Below the pieces are notes generated by a model. That model saw only the letters and a list, made by a program, of their open reading frames with translations. It was not told the DNA's origin and made no database searches. A program made the position numbers and the translations under genes. DNA of 10,628 nt from Gammaproteobacteria bacterium UBA6968 (lineage in GTDB: Bacteria > Pseudomonadota > Gammaproteobacteria > Pseudomonadales > Azotimanducaceae): positions 6,442-17,069 of the forward strand of contig DJYW01000115.1 in NCBI GenBank assembly GCA_002450255.1. Reading direction: 5' to 3'. Of the stretch, positions 1 to 5,041 are shown piece after piece; position 1 is the stretch's first letter; each line of letters opens with the position of its first letter.

Positions 1-81
1 GCGCCGCGCCTAACTGAGTCCTGTCGAATTCATCACCCCGAGCCAACCTATGCAGGCCAATCAAGCCACCGCATGCATCGT

Positions 82-498
82 TCACATCATTAAACGTGCG
101 TGTTCAATCTTTGTGCATCGATCGACCACGCAACCGAGACCAGCGTCCGCTGCGATTGCGATGCCTTCAGGGCTAATAACATCCAACTGCAGCCACAGAA
201 AGTCCGCGCCGATGGCGACTGCTTCAGCAGCGATAGCAGGTACAGCATCAGCTTGGCGGAAAACATCGACGGTGTGTACGGCATGAGGTACGGCGGTTAG
301 TGTTGCATAGCACGGGCATCCCAATACTTCATCGCAGTTGGGGTTGATGCCGACGACGTGATAGCCGTGATCTAATAGATACACGGCGACTTCGTTGCTG
401 GGTCGATGAGGGTCTGGCGAGAGGCCGACCACAGCGATGGTCTTTACCGTGAGCGCGGCTTTGATAACCGTCTCTGAGTTAGTTGTGTAGTGTGGCAC
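82..498 (-). CDS. YccU-type CoA-binding domain protein
   Basis: Predicted small cytoplasmic Rossmann-fold protein of the CoA_binding_2 family (E. coli YccU type); the family binds CoA or a related nucleotide, but its physiological role is poorly defined. Its 138 residues match the usual family length, so it looks complete. Visible family marks are the nucleotide-binding turn VVGLSPDPHRPS (about residues 23-34), the INPN segment near residue 51, the MQLGV-like stretch here read as LQLDV, and the C-terminal DRCTKIEHARL (residues 126-136) with the conserved cysteine C128. The start is GTG; a good Shine-Dalgarno, AGGGAG on the minus strand (504-509), sits five bases upstream and supports it. It is transcribed away from the PEGA/FGE gene and shares no visible operon within the window. 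Family assignment is confident; no specific substrate is claimed. Confidence 0.92.
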   Translation of the reverse strand: MPHYTTNSETVIKAALTVKTIAVVGLSPDPHRPSNEVAVYLLDHGYHVVGINPNCDEVLGCPCYATLTAVPHAVHTVDVFRQADAVPAIAAEAVAIGADFLWLQLDVISPEGIAIAADAGLGCVVDRCTKIEHARLMM

Positions 499-1006
499 GG
501 TTGCTCCCTGTAATCGTGGGTTTGCTTACGCTAAGGCAAGCGACGATTATAAACGGCTGCTGGCCCGGTGACACCGAGGTGCTATGACGCAGCCGCCAAT
601 GTACTGGGCAGCGTAGCAAACCCGGCAAGAACCGCCACAGGACACGCTGTTAGAAAAACGTCGCCAGCGGTTGGCGGACGCGCCCGCAGCGGGCAAGCAT
701 GACGCGCGTAAAATCACTGGCATTAACCGAATTTTTAACCGGATGGTTGCAGCGGTTTTGTTCTGTGGGCTGTTGAACCGCCTTAAACAGTGGCAATGTA
801 ATAGAAGGGTGGTCGGCATGAGACAGGTTGTGGATACTAGTTCGAATCGAGACCGCTTGCTGATGGTTCCGGTTCGCATTGGGGAGTGGGTTTAAACACG
901 TTTAACCAATCAGCGCGACGCGATTCGCACCGACTTTTGCTTGGTTCGGCGTCTGGTAAAACGGTTGCATGCGCAAATAAGAAAAAGACAGCGTTAAGGA
1001 GTCCGG
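499..1006. other. 508-base divergent intergenic region
   Basis: I see no convincing gene here. It separates the minus-strand CoA-binding gene from the plus-strand PEGA/FGE gene and should carry promoters for both. Visible structure: two adjacent GC-rich hairpins at 662-676 (CGCCA/TGGCG, 5-base loop) and 682-694 (GCCCG/CGGGC, 3-base loop), with no T-run after them. An imperfect inverted repeat at 889-907 (GGTTTAAAC, two bases, GTTTAACC, one base of asymmetry) could be an operator for the downstream gene. A short frame begins at ATG 584 behind GAGGT, meets TAG at 614-616, and then stays open to 895, but the translation matches no family I know. Confidence 0.6.
996..1000 (+). promoter_or_regulatory. 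Shine-Dalgarno site for the PEGA/FGE gene
   Basis: AAGGA lies six bases upstream of the GTG at 1007. It decides the start: the GTG opens directly into a short positive N-terminus followed by one hydrophobic membrane anchor, which is what the protein architecture requires. No ATG near this position does as well. Confidence 0.7.
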
Positions 1007-2689
1007 GTGTACAAGATCATTGGGGGCATAGTGGGGCTGATTGCGCTGGCGATCAGTGGCTATTACTTCTTGAATCAAAGCAGCGTCATGGTGACAGCGT
1101 CCGAGCCAGGCGCGCTGGTTCGCATAGACGGTAAGCTGGTCGCCAAGACGCCAATGGAGCCGGTTAGCGTTGCTGCAGGTACTCACTTACTCGAGGTCAC
1201 GCACACGCATTTCGCACCCTACAGCGAGCAAATCCAGGTAGCGGCGGGTGAATCGGTCAGCCGTGACGTGCAACTGGCGTTAGGCGAAGGTGAACTATCC
1301 TTGCTTTCTAACCCGCGTGGCGCGTGGATAGAAATCGACGGCGAGCTTCTCGATGCCGTCACGCCAACCCGCCTGACCCTGCGATCTGGGCCTCACACCA
1401 TCACCATGGGCCAAGCGGAACGCCGCCCAACCATTAAAGAAGTGGTGTTGATGCACGGTCAAACGCTGCCCGTGAACCTGGAACTCAGCATGGATCCTCA
1501 TGGCACCTTGGTGCTGAAAACGCGCCCTAATCGAACGAACATAGCCTTCGTTGGCAGCGATCTCACCTACTCAAGCGGCATGCGATTGCCTATGGGTGAT
1601 TATAACGTCCGGGTTTCTGCGACGGGTTATGAGAGCCGAGTAGTGCCAGTAACGGTACGCTACGGCGATAATGAACAGGCCATTACTCTGCGGCGCGCCT
1701 ATGGGCAGTTGGCTGTCAATGTGAAGCCGGCAAGTGCCCGAGTCATCGTGAGCTACGGTCGTGGCAGCCAGGCTGTACGCAAGGTTTATACAGAGCCCTT
1801 ACGGGTGCCTGTAGGCAAGGTAAATGTGCAGGTCCGCGCCATGGGCCGACGCAGTGCCTCACGCCAGATCGATTTATCAAGCAGAGGTAGTACGCTGAAT
1901 TTTAATCTGCAGGTAATGACGGCAAAGGCCGGCGAAATCTTTGCCGACAGCTTCCCCGAAGGCGGTGCTGCACCGAGTTTGGTGGTGGTGCCTGCGGGTA
2001 CTCTACGCATGGTCGACGCGCAAGCCACTAACCCCAGCGAGCGAAATGTCGAGTTTACGCAACCGTTTGCGATTGGCCGCTATGAGGTGACGGTGGCGGA
2101 ATACGCTCGTTTCGCCGCAGCGACGGGACGAGGTATGCCGCGCAAGCTGGAGAACCCAAAGGATGTCGAACCGGTGCGCTTTGTGCGTCCGGCTGATGCG
2201 TTGGCCTATGTGCAGTGGCTGAGTTCACAGACAGGCAAAATTTACCGTCTGCCTACCGAGGCAGAGTGGGAATATGTCGCTCGGGCGGGAACGCAAAGCA
2301 CCCATTTCTTTGGTGACGATCCAACCGAAATTTGTGTCTACGGCAACGTGGCCGATCAGACCACTAAAAAGGTTTATCGCCAGTGGGATGTCGTGGCCTG
2401 CGACGACGGACACTTGCGGCCCGCCGCGGTTGGCAGTTATGCCGCGAATGGATTCGGTGTGTTCGATATTTACGGTAACGTGTCTGAATGGGTAGCTGAT
2501 TGCGGCGATGGCAGCTACGCCTTGGCCCCAAGTGATGGCACGATAGCGGCCAAATATGTGGCTTGCGATCGTCGCGGTTACCGCGGCGGGTCTTGGGATT
2601 CGGGCGTTGCAGAGTCGAGTTCGTTATCGCGAAATTCCAGTAGTGGCGCCAGCGACGATCGTGGTTTTCGAGTGCTGCGGATGCTTTAG
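1007..2689 (+). CDS. Membrane-anchored PEGA-repeat / FGE-sulfatase domain protein
   Basis: 560-residue predicted envelope protein of unknown function. One N-terminal membrane segment (about residues 4-22) would anchor it in the inner membrane with the rest in the periplasm. Four successive beta-rich modules of about 65-70 residues follow (about 27-93, 94-163, 166-231, 232-303). The first two are clear PEGA repeats, with the signature of a P-G turn, a V-x-I-DG strand and a later G-x-H; the third and fourth are more diverged. Residues about 325-560 form an FGE-sulfatase (SUMF1-type) domain: RLPTEAEWEY at 414-423, YGNVSEWV at 489-496, RGGSW at 526-530 and a terminal RGFRVLR. After GGSW, where formylglycine-generating enzymes carry the copper-binding C-x4-C pair, this protein has only serines and small residues, so sulfatase activation is unlikely. 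Related non-catalytic domains serve as binding or scaffold modules. Start is GTG with AAGGA six bases upstream. It appears to be monocistronic. Confidence 0.88.
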   Translation: MYKIIGGIVGLIALAISGYYFLNQSSVMVTASEPGALVRIDGKLVAKTPMEPVSVAAGTHLLEVTHTHFAPYSEQIQVAAGESVSRDVQLALGEGELSLLSNPRGAWIEIDGELLDAVTPTRLTLRSGPHTITMGQAERRPTIKEVVLMHGQTLPVNLELSMDPHGTLVLKTRPNRTNIAFVGSDLTYSSGMRLPMGDYNVRVSATGYESRVVPVTVRYGDNEQAITLRRAYGQLAVNVKPASARVIVSYGRGSQAVRKVYTEPLRVPVGKVNVQVRAMGRRSASRQIDLSSRGSTLNFNLQVMTAKAGEIFADSFPEGGAAPSLVVVPAGTLRMVDAQATNPSERNVEFTQPFAIGRYEVTVAEYARFAAATGRGMPRKLENPKDVEPVRFVRPADALAYVQWLSSQTGKIYRLPTEAEWEYVARAGTQSTHFFGDDPTEICVYGNVADQTTKKVYRQWDVVACDDGHLRPAAVGSYAANGFGVFDIYGNVSEWVADCGDGSYALAPSDGTIAAKYVACDRRGYRGGSWDSGVAESSSLSRNSSSGASDDRGFRVLRML

Positions 2690-3062
2690 CTCGCGCTTAC
2701 GCTAGTGTAAAGTTTCGGACTATCGCGGCCTGAGGGGATCAGGAAGAACGCACGATTGATCAATTGCTGAGGGATCTGTCTAGCATGGCAACTCGTTACA
2801 GCATCGATTGCTAGGTCCAGGCGAGACCATTTCCCGGTCCAAGCGATATAAGGTCGATTTAAATAGGGTCAAACACGCATCTAGATACACAGCGCGCGAC
2901 GCAGTTGGGCGCTGGTTTAATGGTGCTAACGGACATTACACAGAGCGTTAAGCACCGTGCCGTGAGCGGCTGGCCAGATGAGCCAGTTGGTCTGACAATA
3001 GATTCACAAATTCAAAATAGAGCTGATAAGACTGACTAAAATAAGGTTTAAGGGGTCACTAC
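2690..3062. other. 373-base intergenic region
   Basis: No gene is supported here. It lies between two plus-strand genes and most likely holds the promoter of the acyl-CoA dehydrogenase. No T-tailed terminator is obvious directly after the PEGA/FGE gene. Structures seen are a 10-base palindrome ATTGATCAAT (2755-2764) and the larger inverted repeat at 2920-2958, listed separately. A ribosome binding site AAGGGG (3050-3055) precedes the next start codon by seven bases. Confidence 0.6.
2920..2958 (+). promoter_or_regulatory. Inverted repeat upstream of the acyl-CoA dehydrogenase
   Basis: GGTGCTAACG (2922-2931) and CGTTAAGCACC (2946-2956) are inverted copies with a single bulged T, separated by 14 bases. 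One A-T and one wobble pair extend it outwards to 2920 and 2958. There is no following T-run, so it is not an intrinsic terminator. It could be an operator for a dimeric regulator or an mRNA leader hairpin of the gene that begins about 105 bases downstream. The pairing is seen directly; the role is inference. Confidence 0.45.
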
Positions 3063-4247
3063 ATGTCTAATTTACAGAGCTTTCGCAAAGAAACCCGCAG
3101 CTGGCTAGACGCAAACTGTCCTGATTCTATGCGTACGCCAATGCCTGCCGATGAGTATCCTGGCGGCGGACGCCGCGCGAAGTATAAGAACACCGACACT
3201 CAAGTGTGGATGGAGCGCTGTGCGGAAAAAGGCTACACGGTACCAAGCTGGCCTAAAGAATATGGCGGTGCGGGCTTGTCGAAAGAAGAAAGCGTTGTGT
3301 TCCAGGAAGAAATGCGGCGCGTTAATGCTCGTCCACCTTTGGTTGGTATGGGTATAAGTATGATCGGGCCAGCGCTCCTCGAGTACGGCAATGATGTGCA
3401 AAAGGCAGAACACTTACCGAAAATCGCTAGCGGCGAAATCTGGTGGTGTCAGGGGTATAGCGAACCGGGGTCAGGTTCCGATTTGGCCAGCTTGCGTACT
3501 TCAGCAGTGGAAGACGGCGACGACTTTATTGTCAACGGACAAAAGATTTGGACCTCTGGCGCAGATAACGCGGATTGGATGTTCTGCCTGGTTCGTACCG
3601 ACCCAACCGCGCCCAAGCACGAAGGCATTTCCTTTGTCTTGTTCGACATGGAAACACCGGGGGTTACTGTTAAGCCGATTTTGCTTATTAGTGGTATGTC
3701 GCCATTTTGCGAGACCTTCTTCGATAACGTGCGGGTGCCGAAGCGCAATTTGGTATTCGAATTAAATAAGGGCTGGACGGTTGGTAAGCGCCTTTTGCAG
3801 TACGAGCGCGCCTCAATCGGCGGCATTGGTGGGGGGCAAAAAACCACTTCTATTGAAGAGTATGCGACTCAATATGTCGGTACCGATGAAAATGGTAAAA
3901 TCGCTGACGCAAGCCTACGAGGACAGATTCTGCACCATCGTATGAATGACCGGGCTTTCGGACTAACGATTAATCGTAGCGTCGCAGAATCGGCGACGGG
4001 TGCAGCACCTGGCGCGGTATCATCGATGTTTAAGTACTACGGTACCGAGCAGAACAAAGGCAAGTACGAGCTTTTGTTATCGATTTTAGGCACGCAGTCA
4101 TTGGGATGGACTGGCGAGGCCTTTAGTGACGATGAATTGACGACTACCCGCGCGTGGCTACGCTCGAAGGCGAATTCCATTGAGGGTGGTACCTCTGAGG
4201 TGCAGCTCAACATTCTAGCTAAGCGAGTGCTCGATTTGCCGGAATAG
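3063..4247 (+). CDS. Acyl-CoA dehydrogenase (FadE-like family)
   Basis: Predicted FAD-dependent acyl-CoA dehydrogenase of 394 residues, a normal length for the single-domain family. Such enzymes introduce the alpha-beta double bond in acyl-CoA thioesters and pass electrons to ETF. Domains run in the usual order: an N-terminal helical domain (about 1-120), the middle beta domain opening with the WCQGYSEPGSGSD signature (about 128-140) that contacts FAD and substrate, the IWTSGA segment, and a C-terminal helical domain. The conserved SIEGGTSEVQ segment near the C-terminus places E374 at the position of the usual catalytic glutamate, followed by the typical NILAKRVL ending. ATG start with AAGGGG seven bases upstream. 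It stands alone, with its own upstream region and a strong terminator, not inside a visible fatty-acid operon. The acyl chain it prefers (straight, branched, aromatic or sterol side chain) cannot be told from sequence by eye. Confidence 0.93.
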   Translation: MSNLQSFRKETRSWLDANCPDSMRTPMPADEYPGGGRRAKYKNTDTQVWMERCAEKGYTVPSWPKEYGGAGLSKEESVVFQEEMRRVNARPPLVGMGISMIGPALLEYGNDVQKAEHLPKIASGEIWWCQGYSEPGSGSDLASLRTSAVEDGDDFIVNGQKIWTSGADNADWMFCLVRTDPTAPKHEGISFVLFDMETPGVTVKPILLISGMSPFCETFFDNVRVPKRNLVFELNKGWTVGKRLLQYERASIGGIGGGQKTTSIEEYATQYVGTDENGKIADASLRGQILHHRMNDRAFGLTINRSVAESATGAAPGAVSSMFKYYGTEQNKGKYELLLSILGTQSLGWTGEAFSDDELTTTRAWLRSKANSIEGGTSEVQLNILAKRVLDLPE

Positions 4248-4268
4248 AGTAAACGTAAGCAATTAGAT

Positions 4269-4303
4269 AGCCTCTTTGGTTGAAACAGAGAGGCTTTTTT
4301 TTT
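4269..4303 (+). terminator. Intrinsic terminator after the acyl-CoA dehydrogenase
   Basis: AGCCTCT (4269-4275) pairs with AGAGGCT (4289-4295). Three further pairs (T-G, T-A, G-C) extend the stem to about 10 base pairs around a 7-base loop. Nine T residues follow immediately at 4295-4303. It lies 22 bases past the stop codon, a textbook factor-independent terminator for the plus-strand gene. Confidence 0.9.
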
Positions 4304-4327
4304 GCTTTTTTGCTTTTTTGCTTTTTT
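4304..4327 (+). repeat. Tandem GCTTTTTT repeat behind the terminator
   Basis: Three exact 8-base units, GCTTTTTT, run at 4304-4311, 4312-4319 and 4320-4327, directly continuing the terminator's T-tract, and a fourth GC starts at 4328. It is a short simple repeat prone to slippage. It may act as reserve T-tracts for termination or may simply be a replication-slippage product. Confidence 0.85.
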
Positions 4328-4563
4328 GCGCCTGAAGTATTGAGTGAAATAGGATTTTTAACGAAATATCTGCTCTCGATGGCCAATATGCGTTTGCCGG
4401 TTTGGGATTTGCGAGACCGGTTTGCTGTCGTAAGCGCCATATAACTTCTTTAGGTCAGTGTCCTGCTCGGTGCCGGCGCTCGCCGTAAACTTTTCTTCGT
4501 CAGCCACACGGTTGCACTGCCAGAGTCCACTTAACTCCGCTCGTTAGAAGAATCAGGATTTCT

Positions 4564-4577
4564 GTCCGTATACGGAC
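4564..4577. promoter_or_regulatory. Perfect 14-base palindrome, possible operator
   Basis: GTCCGTATACGGAC is a perfect palindrome with no spacer, centred between 4570 and 4571. Such continuous dyads are typical sites for small dimeric repressors. It is about 470 bases from the secretion operon start and unrelated in sequence to the other inverted repeats here. The dyad is seen; the function is inference. Confidence 0.4.
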
Positions 4578-4985
4578 GCATAACTTATTAACCGCGTACT
4601 CAATAGCAAGGTTTAGTCTCCGGACTGACGCTATTACCGGCTTCTACCTCTTTCGATGAATTCAGGCCTTTGTCGGAGCAACGCTCACCGTTGTGTTGGG
4701 CATGACTTGAACTGATATTGGCGAGCCAATCGTCCGGTTTTAAATACCGCTGGTCCTCAGCTGAAGAGACTATTCATCCGCATTGCATAGAGTACGGCTT
4801 TCTCGTGAGCGCGCCTAGATCTTTTTTTTCTGTGAGTAAAAACAGGCCTCTGGTTTTTTTAAATTCATCTTATTCGCACCCACGTTTCGTTTTCTTTTTG
4901 TAACAACGATTTAGCTGGGGTGAAAAAAAACCAACAATGATAAGGGTTGGATCGTAAACAGCGGCTGTGCGGCTTCGAGATAAGC

Positions 4986-5007
4986 AACCCTAAGTTAACT
5001 TTGGGTT
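4986..5007. promoter_or_regulatory. 22-base near-palindrome upstream of the outer-membrane factor gene
   Basis: AACCC and GGGTT flank the perfect core AAGTTAACTT, giving a 22-base dyad with one mismatched pair (T opposite T). It sits 34 bases before the ATG at 5042. It is a candidate operator for the secretion operon, or the first of two consecutive hairpins in the leader RNA. Confidence 0.45.
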
Positions 5008-5009
5008 TA

Positions 5010-5037
5010 CTAATAACGGTTTTTATTAGGATTTTTT
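5010..5037 (+). promoter_or_regulatory. T-tailed hairpin overlapping the likely ribosome binding site
   Basis: CTAATAA (5010-5016) pairs with TTATTAG (5023-5029) around the loop CGGTTT, and six T residues follow at 5032-5037. The best Shine-Dalgarno for ATG 5042, AGGA at 5028-5031, is half inside the 3' arm of the stem. The hairpin could therefore limit translation of the operon's first gene, or act as a weak AT-rich terminator/attenuator. The pairing is plain; stability is modest because the stem is almost all A-T. Confidence 0.45.
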
Positions 5038-5041
5038 GTCA

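Larger units (their letters stand above)
4248..5041. other. Long gene-poor region before the secretion operon
   Basis: About 790 bases between the acyl-CoA dehydrogenase and the secretion operon. Apart from the terminator and repeats listed separately, I find no gene: the longest open stretch in its second half (TTG 4718 to 4903, 61 codons) has no ribosome binding site and a low-complexity, phenylalanine-rich translation. The region has several T-rich and A-rich runs (4821-4830, 4853-4860, 4923-4930). It probably contains the promoter and a long leader of the operon; it could also hide a small RNA or the decayed remains of a gene. Inverted repeats at 4564-4577, 4986-5007 and 5010-5029 are the visible structures. 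Confidence 0.6.

Noticed and set aside
836..856. TTCGAAT stretch like a tRNA T-loop
   Set aside because: No matching acceptor, D-arm or anticodon arm could be paired around it.
547..879. Minus-strand 110-codon frame with a cysteine-rich CGGSCRVC motif
   Set aside because: At first sight similar to small cysteine-motif proteins, but the spacing does not fit any family I know and the rest of the translation is unlike a protein.
1007..2689. Active formylglycine-generating enzyme (sulfatase activator)
   Set aside because: The paired cysteines after the GGS motif are missing, and no sulfatase gene is nearby.
4219..4440. Minus-strand frame with a lysine-rich KKQKSKKAKKK stretch resembling a basic tail
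   Set aside because: The lysines come from the complement of the terminator T-tract and GCTTTTTT repeats; it overlaps the end of the acyl-CoA dehydrogenase gene and has no ribosome site.
4718..4903. 61-codon plus-strand frame in the long gene-free region
   Set aside because: TTG start without a Shine-Dalgarno, phenylalanine- and serine-rich translation driven by T-runs, and no recognisable family.
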